From Myotis daubentonii (lineage: Eukaryota > Chordata > Mammalia > Chiroptera > Vespertilionidae): a DNA stretch of 64,000 nt. The notes beneath the pieces were generated by a model. The model had not been told where the DNA came from. It worked only from the letters and a program-made list of their open reading frames with translations, and did not search any database. Shown here piece by piece: positions 24,652 to 37,110 of the stretch. The position numbers and the translations under genes were made by a program. The stretch spans positions 180,114,349 to 180,178,348 of the forward strand of contig NC_081842.1 in the NCBI RefSeq assembly GCF_963259705.1, in the 5' to 3' direction. Numbering within the stretch: position 1 is the stretch's first letter; the number at the start of each line of letters is the position of its first letter.

Positions 24652-25501
24652 TCCTAGTGCTCCTCTTTCATAACTGTGTTAATGCTGAGAAAATCACTTC
24701 ACCTCTCTGAACTGCAGTATTTTCATCAGAAAAACAAACAATAGCATATTTATATTAGAAAGTATAGTGCCTAGCACGGTCTAGCTCACTGGCACATAAC
24801 AAACTGCATTGTTATTCTAAATATAAGTCCATTGAGGCAAGAGGAACTCACCAAGTTTGAGATTCACTCACTGTTTGATAAGCAGCCAGACTACAGTAAA
24901 TTTTGAGACGTGATGGCAGGAGGTGCTTATCAATGGTGTTGAAATTTAGTTACCAGCTTAAGCCACAGTACCCCTCACTTGGTCTGAGCCAGTGAATGGT
25001 ATTTTCAATAGCAAATTAGAAATTTTTAAAGGAAGGGTAGTTTCAAATGTTGTATTTGTTATAAACCTCTGGAACAAATGAGACAAGGAAAATGTGGGAT
25101 ATCAGGACAGAAGATGAACACCCATATAGAATGAGGACTGCAGCACCAGCTTCAAAGTGACCACCAGTTATAGCCATTTTCCCAGATCCCTGAGACGTGC
25201 CTTATTTAGCACGTGTTTATCAAACAGGTATCTACTGTGTGTCAGGGGATGAAGCTGAGTTCTACCAGTTGCCAACTGTGTGGCCTGGAGCAGTTTAGCA
25301 ACCTTCACATGCCTCTTCTGTGTAATTGTCATAACCCTACTCTGAGGAGGTATTATGAGGGTTACAGATGTTGTCTGTAACATTTCTGACAGTATCTGGC
25401 ACATAGATGGCATTCAATCAATGTGTATCATTGTTCTCTGATCTATTTATTCTTACTGAATTAATTGTATGATGTTAAGCAAGAGAGAAGGGAAAAAAAG
25501 T

Positions 25502-25627
25502 ATGGTTCTCAACTTGAGCATGCAGAAACACAGTCTCTGATTCAGTAGGTCTGGGTATTTGCGTTTCTATTAAGTGCCCAGATGTGGCTGCTGCTGCTGA
25601 TTCAGGGACTATCCCTTGAGAACCATT
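25502..25627. mobile_element. ancient hAT-Charlie (MER5-like) fragment
   Basis: GGTTCTCAACTTGAGCATGC at the left and CCCTTGAGAACCATTG at the right form the eroded inverted ends; TCTGATTCAGTAGGTCTGGG is a family-typical interior. Confidence 0.65.
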
Positions 25628-25694
25628 GTTTATTTCATTCATGTGGACCAACTTCTTCCTGACGGTCAAGAATGTGAGATACATGGAACAGACT

Positions 25695-25905
25695 GACAGC
25701 TGTCATAGGGGAGAGAGACAGGACGGGGGAGAGAGGGTGGAAGAAGGAGAAGAGATTAATCAAAGAATGGACACAGACAACAATGGCCAGAGGGAAGCGG
25801 GGTGGGGGCTGGGTGGAGATGGGCAAGGTGGGGTAGGGGGAATGAGAACATCTGTAATAGTGTCAACAATAAAAATAGAGTTTAAAAATAGACTTAAAAA
25901 AGAAT
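25695..25905 (+). mobile_element. possible L1-derived 3' end
   Basis: A G-rich stretch followed by AACATCTGTAATAGTGTCAA and CAATAAAAATA then an A-rich tail resembles the 3'UTR end of L1s seen in bats. Recognition is from memory and uncertain. Confidence 0.35.
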
Positions 25906-26003
25906 TGAGAGGACAAGATAAATATGTACAGAGGAAATATTAAACTGTTCACCTGATTTACCTGTGATAGGAAGAGGAGTGCTGTGACTTGACTGGAACG
26001 TAA

Positions 26004-26664
<661 letters not shown>

Positions 26665-28319
26665 ATAGCGCAGGTCTGGGTAGGTATCTGTCCTTTTATC
26701 TCCTTCATCCTTAAACCATCTGCTTTCCCTTTTATGCCTGTTCCTCATTTTAAAAGTTACATCCCTGATCTTTGTACCATCTCTCCTTGCTGAGCATATC
26801 CCTGAATGTTCACATCATCTCTCCTTGCCTGATGTCTGTTTGTCACCTAATTTTTCTTCATGGATGCATGACCTTTGACATATATTGGGAAATAGGGGTA
26901 GAGGTGAAGAGTGGGGAATGGCTTTATTATTTTATTAATGATATGTTCGCAATGATTGGTGATGACAGAATGAGGCGTGGTCAACGCTACTTAACGTGGA
27001 TCCAGCTTCTGAAAGCATCGATTCTGAGATGGACACATTCTGCCCACCCTGATCAATTTCCAGTGAGACATGGTTCCGATGTTTTAATCTGATAAGCAAA
27101 GTGTCACTGCATTTGCCTGCACTCCAACCAAACACACTGAGAATCCAGACTAAGAAGCAACAATAAGTAGTGCTTGAAGTAAGACTGATAGAGATGTAAG
27201 ATCATGGTAGCCCATTGTGTCTAGCCAAAAGGGGCCCTGCCCCCTTCCCAATGGGAAAGGGAAATTCAAAGGCCAAAGACATGCAGCATTCGCTCCGGGG
27301 CTCTGCAGTTTATACCTGTACTACAGCGTGTGCTGGCTCCCAGCCACTTCAGATTCCATCAGCAGCTACTTTGAGAGAGGTATGCTCCCATTTACTACAA
27401 GTGGCTTTTGGCACTTGAATTTCAATACATCTGATTTGATCCAGAGAAAGAGTTGCTGATGAGGCGAACCTTCTCAGGAGACAGAAATATAACTTGTTAC
27501 CCCGACATGATTTCTCAGTCACTCCTTGACAAATGTGTTTAATTTTCAGATACTTTCTTAGTTTTCCATAGTGTGGGGGACTGCTAGGCTGTATCCACAG
27601 AGCTTCATTTTCTTTAGTCCTGAACAGCGTGGTCAGAACCATTAAAATGGTAAATAGTTTTCACTGTTCATAAATGGATTCTGAGGCTCCCTTGTAATCA
27701 TTCTCAGGTCACATGTAAGTTATTGGGATGGTTATTGAAAGCTAAGAGTGCTTTGAGAGAGCATTTTGTTAATAGAGTTCATGATCAAAGAACTTAATAT
27801 ATTGTATATTTTGCCCTGTTAGATCAGTACAATAGCACATAATTATACATCATGCCATCCAAAACCATGATCAGTCTTTGCAAGACTGATACCCATCTAC
27901 ACTATCCATCTTGCAAAGCTATTTGGGGAGCTGGTGAGTTAAAGGCAAAATCATGTTCCAGGAAAGAGAAAAGTTGAGTATCCTGGGTGGACTCCTTCGG
28001 GAAGAATCCCCAGAAGGTTTTCTACCCCTTGTACATGTGTTATTTCACATGCTCCATCTTGCCTTGAAAATTTTGATGAATGAACTAGAGGTAATGAGCC
28101 ATTCATCAGGATAACAGCAAACATCATCCTAAAATTGAAGTTCTGCTAGAAAAAAAGGATGACTTGGACCATTTGCAGATCAATGTATCAAACCCTCACA
28201 TTTATGAGCCTGTTCAGCTTGAGAGAGTGATGTCAGCTGAACTGTCATGTGGGGCTTCAGCCTGTTCTGCATTTGTTGCTCCATCCAGAACCCTAAGCCG
28301 TGGCTGAGTTGTGAATGGA

Positions 28320-28500
28320 TGTAGCATGGTGTAGTGAGAAGAGCTTAGGATTTGGAACTTGAGTTCAAATTCTAGCTCAGCTACTTAAGAGCAAGAAGTC
28401 TTGGGCAAGAACCATAATGCCTGTTGAGTCTTGGTTTCTTCATCTGCTAGAAAAGGCTTATATTACCCATGATGTTAACTGAGAAAGCATAAGGTGAGTC
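28320..28500 (+). repeat. MIR
   Basis: GTAGTGAGAAGAGCTTAGGA, TCAAATTCTAGCTCAGCTAC and TCTTGGTTTCTTCATCTGCT are in MIR order. Confidence 0.75.
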
Positions 28501-28559
28501 TCTAGCAAGGAGGCAGACACTCAGAACCTAGCTGAAAACTCAGTTTAAAAATCTGGGTT

Positions 28560-28770
28560 CTAGAGTGAAACTGTCTGAGTTGAGAATCTGGCTACCACTT
28601 ACTAGTTCTATGACCTGATGAGGTTTTGTACTGTCTCTGTCTTATTTTGAAAAATTAGGATAAAAAGAGTGCTGCCTCATAGGGCTATTGTTTGAGCTAC
28701 ATAAGGTGATGTTTGTGAAGCTCTTAGTACCATGTCTGACACATAGTAAACACCTAATAAATGTTAGCTG
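28560..28770 (+). repeat. MIR
   Basis: ACTTACTAGTTCTATGACCT, TCATAGGGCTATTGTTTGAG and ACATAGTAAACACCTAATAA follow MIR order; the CAN-rich repeat starts at its 3' end. Confidence 0.75.
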
Positions 28771-28780
28771 CCACACCATC

Positions 28781-28966
28781 CCATCACCATCACCACCACC
28801 AAAACCAACACCAACATCACTGCCAACACCAACATCACCACCAACACCAACACCAACACCATCAATACCATCAACAACAACAACGTCACCACCAATACCA
28901 ACAACAACAGCGTCACCACCATCACCACCAACACCACCACTAACATCACCACCAACGCCAGCATCA
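28781..28966 (+). repeat. imperfect CAN/ACCAAC trinucleotide-type repeat
   Basis: A 190-bp stretch built of CAC, CAT and CAA triplets, giving runs of His/Gln, Pro/Thr or Val/Gly in the three frames. Its even openness in all frames shows it is low complexity, not a gene. Confidence 0.95.
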
Positions 28967-31384
28967 TCATATGTGCTCAATAAATGTAGGTTCTCCACTA
29001 CCTTGGATTATGTACATTAGACCTTCTTTTAAATAAATTCTACCATAAGGACCCAGGCCATTGGCTGGGAGATTTTGCTTTGTACTTTATATCTTCGGAT
29101 AATTAACTTTTAACGTGCCTCGGCACAGTTTTGAAGTGGGGAAGGAAAGAAAAACCCACTTCTTAGCTCTCTGACCTTCCCTGTCCTGTAGTCAGAATGA
29201 CACTAGTTAGGGCCTCACAGGCCTCTTTTCACTTCCAAAAAAAAAACAACACAAAAACAAACAAAGAAACAAAAAACAACAGTCTTATAGTTACATGTAA
29301 ATCATCATAAGCAGCTCCCAGCTCCAAAGGAGGGCTGGACTCTAATCTGCAATGAAGCAATTTTCTCCCTTTGAAAGCTTAGCCTGGCACTTTTACAATT
29401 GCCTATCAAGAATTGCATGCCAAGGGGCTGATGCCAGCCTTGCAGACACCCACCCGGAAGTCCAAATGAGCCTTTCCGGACCTCTCCATCAATAGCAAGC
29501 CACGTTTGATTTTTCTGTCTCCATTCCATTCACCGTCCGACCAGCTGGAAATTTACTAACTGCAATTTCTTAGTGCCTTTCCAGGCGTTCAGAGAGGATA
29601 ACATGCAGGGATGGTTCCATCCGTGGTTTTATTTTCCCCTGTGCCTTCATACAATGGGAAAGCAGGAGTCCTGTCTTCCTTATCACTCTCACAACCATTA
29701 TCTCCAGCTGTTTTTTTTATTAGAAATACCTGCACAATTCTGAGTAGGCAGGGTGACATCTGTTGATAAGTTAAAGCCGCTTTGCACCACGGTAAGAGGA
29801 AACCAAGGGACTCCAGCCTTGAAGGTGGGAGCTTCGGGGCCCATCTCAAATGGCATTCCTGTGTTAGCAATAAAGCGAAATATCTTCAGTTATTTCCTTT
29901 TTCTCCTCCCCTTCCACCTGGGAGAATCACGTGTCTTTGAAAGACTGGGTCAATGGGGGCAAAAAAGAACCCAAATAATATTATAATGGCTGGTGTGGGA
30001 ATGGCAGGTAATTTATACTTCACTGATGTGTTGCTGGACCAATTTTAAGGGCAAAATGTTAGCGTTTGAGGAGATGAAAGAAAAATGAAAACATTTATTT
30101 GGTTTAATGGCTAAGTAAATAAACTGCCTATCAGACTTTCCCAGCTGTCAAGCCAAAGTAGCGTCTGAAACAATAGGGAACTGTTTGCTCTGTCTCCCTT
30201 ACTAACAGCAGATATTGCCATAAATAACAAGCTGCTGTCGTTTTTTAATACTGATCTTCATAGCAGGAACCCAAGACATATAAAATAATACCTGATGGAT
30301 TTCTAGTGTTCGAGGGAAAAGAAAGCTGAACTTCAGATGCTCAGAGAAGAAGAATCATAAAAAAAGAAAAAGAAAAAAGAGGAAAAGGAAAGAAGGAGAA
30401 GAATAAAAGAAACACAGAGTTCAGGGAACTTGGGTCTGAATGATGGTTCCAAAGCAGATGGCTCTAGACATATAACCCCTCTAAACCCTGGTCCCTCATA
30501 TGGGTAAATATGGATAATTAGAACAGCTCCTCCCAAGGCTTCCCAGAATCATACGATTTCATGAATAAGAAAGTGCTTTGCAAGCTTTGAAAGTACAATA
30601 TGTGTCTTCAGGATGATTATTACTATTCTGTTTTTGAGTAGAACCAAACAGCAGAGTCTTAAAACAGAAAGCCACAGGAGCAGAAAATAATCCGCCCATT
30701 CCACAGGCACGGGACTTAGAGGGAAGTCCAACCCACGCCATCGGGAAGGCTCAGGCAAGAGATGTGAAGGGTCTGGCTGAGGGCACCATCGGCCAGGATG
30801 GGAGGTAGGCTTTGGGCCAAGAGATACCTAAAAGATGACATCCGGAGGAGATTAAGACTGAAGGGAAATGGGAGGAAGGGGACTTAGTCTAGAGTTACCC
30901 CAGGCTCCTGGTTTTGAGGCCTAGGTGGTACCAATCCCTGCACTAAGGTACATAAAACAACATGCTTGAGCAGAAAAAGGCAGGTTTAGTTTAAGACCAG
31001 AGATCCTGGATGTGAGACTCTGGAGGTCAGAAAAAGAAAACCAAACAGGAGATCGAGATTGCAGCATGGTTTTAAGTCATGTGGAGTAGTGGGCACAGCT
31101 AGAATACACTGTTTGCCCTGTACTACCAGCCAAAGGAGCTGGGCTAGATGGGGGAGTGAGGAAACCAGCACAGTAATGGGATCAGACCTGGGCTGCCCTC
31201 CTGGCTCTCCACCATCTCCCCTGGACTTTGGGCTAAACAGTCATCAGATCTGGAGGCTTCAGTGTCTGCCTGTAAGACAGGAACTGCCAGCCTGAGGGCC
31301 CTTCTTGCTCTGACACCTACACGTGGTGGTGGAGAGGGCAGTGGCTGGATGTGCTTCCAGGAAACTCCAGGAAAAACAAATCTA

Positions 31385-31600
31385 ATTGATAATGGTCAGA
31401 AGCCCATCAGTGGTTGCAGCACCTGAGTGAGAGGTGGACTGAGAAGGACACAGAGTTTTTAGGGTGAGGAAATGTCCTACTTGATTATGGTGGGTAGGCA
31501 CACAGGTGTGTACATTTGTCAAAACTCATCAAACTGCATAGGCAACATAGGAACCTTTCATTGTATGTAAATCATACCTCAGTGAAACTGATTTAAAAAT
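31385..31600 (+). mobile_element. ancient L1 3' end
   Basis: GTGTACATTTGTCAAAACTC and TTGTATGTAAATCATACCTC are hallmarks of the 3' end of old mammalian L1 elements. Confidence 0.7.
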
Positions 31601-31840
31601 CAGAATCGGTAAATTCATAGAAATGGAAAGTAGATTAGAGGTTACTAGGGCTTGGAGATAAAGGGGAATAGGGTGTTACTGTTTAATGGGGACAGAGTCT
31701 GTTTGGGATGAAGAAAAGAGTTTTGGAAATAGTGGTGATGGTTGCACAACATTGTGAATGTAACTAATGCCATTGAATTGTATAAATGATTAAAATGGCA
31801 AAAGCTACGCCATATATATATTACCACAAAATTTTTTAAA
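31601..31840 (+). mobile_element. second ancient L1 3' end
   Basis: ATGGTTGCACAACATTGTGA, GCCATTGAATTGTATAAATG and ATATATTACCACAAAATTTT match another old L1 3' end lying in tandem with the previous one. Confidence 0.7.
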
Positions 31841-31859
31841 GCTAAAAAATAAAACCTAG

Positions 31860-32060
31860 TTATATTCCAGGTCTGCTTTGTGCTGGCTGAGTGACCTTGG
31901 GCAAGTCACCAAACTCTGGGGAGCCTTGCTGCTTCTCTGTAAATGGAGATGGGATTGCCCAGGGCACAGCCTCAGTGTGATGCCCACGTGAGATCACGAA
32001 TGTGATACAGAAGAGGCCTTTAAAGACTGCAAATGTTTCTGTAAATGTAAGCTGTTATCA
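31860..32060 (+). repeat. MIR
   Basis: GAGTGACCTTGGGCAAGTCA is a near-consensus MIR core, followed by a diverged right half. Confidence 0.75.
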
Positions 32061-32364
32061 CTCTGCGGTTCTGCCTGGCTGCTGTACGTGAGCACATGAT
32101 TCATACTTGTGTTCTGCTCTGCAAGTATGTGGAAGTCTCTGTTCTCCACAGGGTCTGCAGCCAGATTCCTCAGATGAATGCATATTCTTTCTGCCCAGTT
32201 TCCTGGTCTGATCCACAGACAGTATTAGGTTTTATCACAGAGCCCGGTTGTAGCGGCTGTTACATGCTGTGAAGGAGAAGCCACCGACAGGTGATTTTAG
32301 GCCTAAGAGCATCTTCTGCAGAGTAAACATAAAGCCACGGGCCAGACATATGGAAACCTAGTCT

Positions 32365-32545
32365 TTCTTAGAGACTGCCTCCTCTGTGCTAGGCAATCTC
32401 GGTGTATTTTCCCCTTTAATGCTCACAGCACAGCTCACAGAGAGGATTTCTAGCTTCATTTGACAGATAAGGAAACTGGCTCTCAGATGGCTAAGGGACT
32501 ATCACAGAGTCCTATGGGTACTAAGTGGGTAACAGTGAGAAAGAA
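32365..32545 (-). repeat. MIR
   Basis: CCTCTGTGCTAGGCAATCTC and TTTGACAGATAAGGAAACTG are MIR complement landmarks. Confidence 0.75.
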
Positions 32546-34902
32546 GATGGCAGCCTGGCAGCCAGGAGCCCCACCCTCACAGCGAGGCCTTGGTGCTCTG
32601 TTGACTGTGAACTAACTAGTTCACTGATCATCAGCGTCAGACAAGACCACTCTGTGACCATGATGGTCAAGACAAGATCACTCAGTAGCCATGGCCCAGG
32701 AGAGGCAACATAAGCATCGTCCACAGTATAAAAATGACCAAACAGCCTTCTCTCCTCCCTTTAACCTTGCTCTGTTCTTTCTACCCTCAAGATGAGATTT
32801 ATTAAAATAATCATAGTCCTGCTTCCTAAGGGCATCCACCCTAGAGAAAAAAACACTTACATTCTTGGCTCTCCCCCAAATCATCTAACATAAGCCCAAG
32901 CCTGTAATAAGCCCTTCCTAAGGTCCTCTTACACAGATACCGAGGCTCCCTTGCTGCAGTGAGTAATCAGCCCAGCAGGTTCCACTGCAAGTGTGTCCCC
33001 AGGGGCCTCAGGCTGCAGGGAATTGGCAGTGGGGATACTAACTAGATCTGCCTGATTTCAAATCTGCATGCTTTCATCCCTTCACTGCACTCCCAGCAAA
33101 CAGGGAAGTCAACTTAAGTCAGAGATTGGTTAGTTGGTTTGGGTTTTATTTGTATTGTCTGGTTTTCCATCTACTTTATTGTCCTCTAGAAATGAAGATA
33201 TTAAGATGCCAGGCCCAATTGAGCTTAAAGTTCATGAGGATTCACCAGCTCCTGATAAAAGAAGAACTGCTCATTCATTCACTCACATCCTCAATCTCCC
33301 TGTTGTTAGCAGGTGTGCTGCCCATGTTCCAAGTTCTCACTCAGCCTCTGGGATACTGATGTGAAGGGGGCACTGCGGCTCACTGTGTAGAGGGTTTAGG
33401 AGCTACATGGTGGCACTGTAGACAGAGGTCTGCACAGAGCACTAGAGAGTCCAGGAAGCCATTATATTTGAAATGATTCTGAAAGAAGGGAATATCAGGT
33501 GCAGGACAAAGAGAGGCCCAAAGGCAGGAGGAACTGCCTGAGCAGAGTCTCAGAGGTGGGAAAGGCCTGCCTTGTCAGGTAGACCAGAAGTACCAGATGG
33601 AAGGGGGCATAGGAGAGAGTGAAGCCATATTATTGGAAAGGCCTCCTGTGCCATCCTGAGGCATTTACATTATCCTTGGGGTAATAAGGAGTCAGGAGGG
33701 TCATTTCAAGCAGGAGACTGGCATGACCAAATCCATTTCAGAAAGAACATTGTGGCAGAGGTGTTAAAAAATGAAACATTTTTTAAATCCTGCTATACGT
33801 GACCTGATGGTTGAGTCTGACTCGTGGTCTGGAAGGTGCATTTATTAGCTCTAATGGACTAGGATACTAATGGGTCTCATGTGCCCAGCAAAGGAGCTTT
33901 GGCCTTGCCCTGCGGGTAATGGGGAGGCTTTGAAGGATTTGAAGATGTGGTCAAATCTGCCCAGTGAAAACAAAAGACACCAGCGTGCTATGCTAACGTG
34001 TGATTCCATTTAGACATTTTGGAATGTTGAAAACAGCCTCAAGACCCTATCGTGACCTTGTGGGAAGTCAGGTTGGAAATTTCTGGGTCAGGTGGTTTCC
34101 AAGCTCCCGCAGCTCTGACAGTCTAAGATGCAGTAACAAGGAAGGCCAAGCTGCTGCCCAAATGGATAATGCATCACAGTGTCAGACTTTGGGACGATCT
34201 GCGGCTTGGGGTTTCCACGCCACTGCTCCCCTTCATTAGTGGGGATAATTGAGAGTTGACTGCACTCGTTACCGCTGTTGTGATGGGTATTTGAAGCTAA
34301 ATTCCAGCAAGCAGGGGACGTGTGAATATTTATCTCAGCTGCAGGAAGTTAATGCAGTGTGGCATTAATTACCCCATCTGAGCCTGCTGTCTTCTTCGGT
34401 TTTAGGGTGTCATTCTCTGTTGAATAAATTAGTTCCAAACTTAGAACAGAGCACATTGTAGGGTGAGATCAAAGCAGCCTGAATTCTGAGGGCATCCAAA
34501 AAGAAGGGTGGGCTGAGGAAGTCTACTCAGAGAAGGTCAAGAGGCATCCTGATAGCCTGGCGTAGGCGCAAAAATGGCTTTTCCCGGGATTTGTACTTGA
34601 CAGCTACACCTTGGCTCACCCCAACCCCCCTTCTTCCCTCCCCCTCCCCCCCCCAAATTACAAACACACAGGAAACGAACAAGTTTACCCTTACAACAGG
34701 TATTGGAAACATTTCAAGATGTTGACAGAGAATAGATTAGGTGCTTAATAAATCATCTTGCTCTAGATCTTGCTAGATTAGATTTTGAGAGAATTAAAGC
34801 CAAATTAGAGTGTTTTTAGTAAAGAACGTTGATATTGTATCGTAGTCATTCATTAACTCAACAGACTTTTATTGCACACATACTGTGCTAGATTCACATT
34901 TA

Positions 34903-35152
34903 AAACCGGTTTGGCTCAGTGGATAGAGCGTCGGCCTGCGGACTGAAGGGTCCCAGGTTCAATTCCGGTCAAGGACATGTACCTTGGTTGCAGGCACATC
35001 CCCAGTGGGGAGTGTGCAGGAGGCAGCTGATCGATGTTTCTCTCTCATCGATGTTTCTAACTCTCTATCTCTCTCCTTTCCTCTCTGTAAAAACTCAATA
35101 AAATATATTAAAAAATAAAATAAAGTAAAAATTAAAAAAAAAATAAATAAAA
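34903..35152 (+). mobile_element. Ves SINE, slightly 5'-truncated
   Basis: The sequence begins at AAACCGGTTTGGCTCAGTGG, lacking the first few bases of the family, and contains the paired ATCGATGTTTCTCTCTC blocks and an AAATA-rich tail. No clear target duplication could be set. Confidence 0.88.
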
Positions 35153-35384
35153 TGGCAGAAGGAACCGGTGAGTGGTAACCAGAAGCAGGGTGTGGAAGAA
35201 TGGGCCTCCATACTTTGTCATTGGAACTTGGAAGAAGAATTGCATGTTTTTGTTATGTTTAAAGGACAGAATAAAGTCCCATGAATGTAAAGCATTGGGG
35301 AACAAATTGGTTCTCTTGTACATTATGAAATAGGGTGCCTGGAAGGCTAGGAGGGGCCTTCTCCCTGGAAGAAGATAAACATAA

Positions 35385-35727
35385 TCCTATATAATAAAAG
35401 GCTAATATGCAAATCAACTAAACAGCAGAACAACCGGTTGCTATGACGCACACTGACCACCAGGGGGCAGACGTTCAATGCAGGAGCTGCCCCCTGGTGG
35501 TCAGTGCGCTCCCACAGGGGGAGCACTGCTCAGCCAGAAGCTGGGCTCACGGCTGATGAGCGCAGTGGCAGTGGCGGGAGTCTCTCCTGCCTCCGCAGCA
35601 GCACTAAGGATATCCAACTGATGGCTTAGGCCTGCTCCCTGTGGGCTCTCGGACTGCGAGAGGGTGCAATCAGGGCTGAGGGAACCCCCACCCCCGAGTG
35701 CACGAATTTCGTGCACCAGGCCTCTAG
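35385..35727 (+). mobile_element. Helitron (HeliBat-type), short and well preserved, plus orientation
   Basis: It starts TCCTATATAATAAAAG and ends with hairpin GTGCACGAATTTCGTGCAC (35698-35716) placed 11 bp before the CTAG terminus. Host bases are A (35384) and T (35728). A perfect 20-bp inverted repeat, CACTGACCACCAGGGGGCAG, lies at 35451-35470 and inverted at 35487-35506. It is 343 bp long and non-autonomous. Confidence 0.95.
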
Positions 35728-35749
35728 TAAGTGTATAAGGAAATAGCCT

Positions 35750-35900
35750 GGATCCTATTCTCAGCATGGTTACTAAGTAACCCTGTGACGTTGGTGAAAC
35801 AAAACCTCTCCTCTCTGGGCTTCAGATTCCTCATCTGTAAAATGATGGATCTGGACAAGATTATCTTTTAGTCCATTTCAACTTTACAATCAAGATGAAC
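35750..35900 (+). repeat. MIR fragment
   Basis: CAGATTCCTCATCTGTAAAA with ATGATGGATCTGGACAAGAT is the MIR core and right half; it lies beside the Helitron at 35385. Confidence 0.7.
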
Positions 35901-36149
35901 AATGCGATATATGAGACACAGGAGAGGCAGCACAATGACCCTGAGATCACATACCTCCCTGACCTTCCATTTTTATCTGCAGAATGAGGATGGAAAGAAT
36001 AAAAGCTATTCTTAGAACTCTTAGGCAGATAAAATAAGACATGAGGGAACTTGATAAACTCCAAAGCACTCTATACACTACAGCTTGAAGAGTTGGACCC
36101 TTTTTTATCAGCTGTTGTAATAGACTAGGGAAAGTACTGGACCTACTTT

Positions 36150-36340
36150 TAAGTCTCATCCCCCAAACTCACTAGCTGTGTAACTATGCGCAAATGACTT
36201 AACTTTTCTGTGCTTGATTTCTCATTTGCAAAAGAGATCAAACATCTGCCTTACATGGCTATTGTGTTAAATTAAAAAGTCAGTGTACTCTAAAATGCCT
36301 ACTGTGCTAGACACACAGGAGGGGCTCACAGGATGCCGTT
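36150..36340 (+). repeat. MIR
   Basis: ACTAGCTGTGTAACTATGCG, GACTTAACTTTTCTGTGCTT and TACATGGCTATTGTGTTAAA follow MIR order. Confidence 0.75.
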
Positions 36341-36924
36341 TCAATGTGATAGTTCAAGAAAATAAGCAAATAAAAAGGATCCACTACTACTTGCATGGCA
36401 GGATACAGGCTAATGTATAATATATGGCATAATTAGGGTGTAGCCATGTTTATTTAATTCTGGAACAAACATCCAATAGTGGCAGCACAAAGGTCAGTTT
36501 TAATGGAAGGGCCTATCTATGGTATGCTTAAAACCAGAGCATTGATCTAGTCTTGCTTGGCTAGTGTATCCCAGGCCTTTGACATGAAGTCCTGAAGTGC
36601 TTTAAACAAGGCCAAACACCATTTACCACCTACGTTTGGATGGAAAGGTTGCTATGTTCTATACAGAACGCCTTGTGTATGTATGTCTCAGGACAACTCC
36701 AATGTGCGCAGGCAAAGGTCTGACCCAATCTGAAACAGCAGATGGAATGGAAACAAGTCCCATAAGTTTTTAACTAAGATCTAAAGGCACAATTGCTGTT
36801 TCCCTTGCTGTGAAGTGTGCCAAGTCATCACTGCTTAAAAAAACCAAAGGGCAGGTCGAAATAGAATTTCAACCGTATCAAGAGGACATTCATAAAACTG
36901 TGTTGAAAAAAATCTCCACTTGAG

Positions 36925-37110
36925 TCATTATAATAGATACTATTTTCTGAAGACTTGTTATGGCCAAACACTGTGTTTAGATGTTTTATCTCTAATCCTT
37001 CAAAAGCCCTACAGGATAAACAGTATCATTCCCATTTCATGGTTGAGTCTCAGACAGGATAAGTTACTTGTCCATATCACACAGCGTGTTCAGCTCTCTC
37101 TACTATATCA
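36925..37110 (-). repeat. MIR
   Basis: AAACACTGTGTTTAGATGTT, CATTCCCATTTCATGGTTGA and ACTTGTCCATATCACACAGC match the MIR complement. Confidence 0.65.

Noticed and set aside
28642..29020. Overlapping 118-, 110- and 68-codon frames on both strands
   Set aside because: All arise from the CAN-rich repeat, which is open in several frames on both strands.
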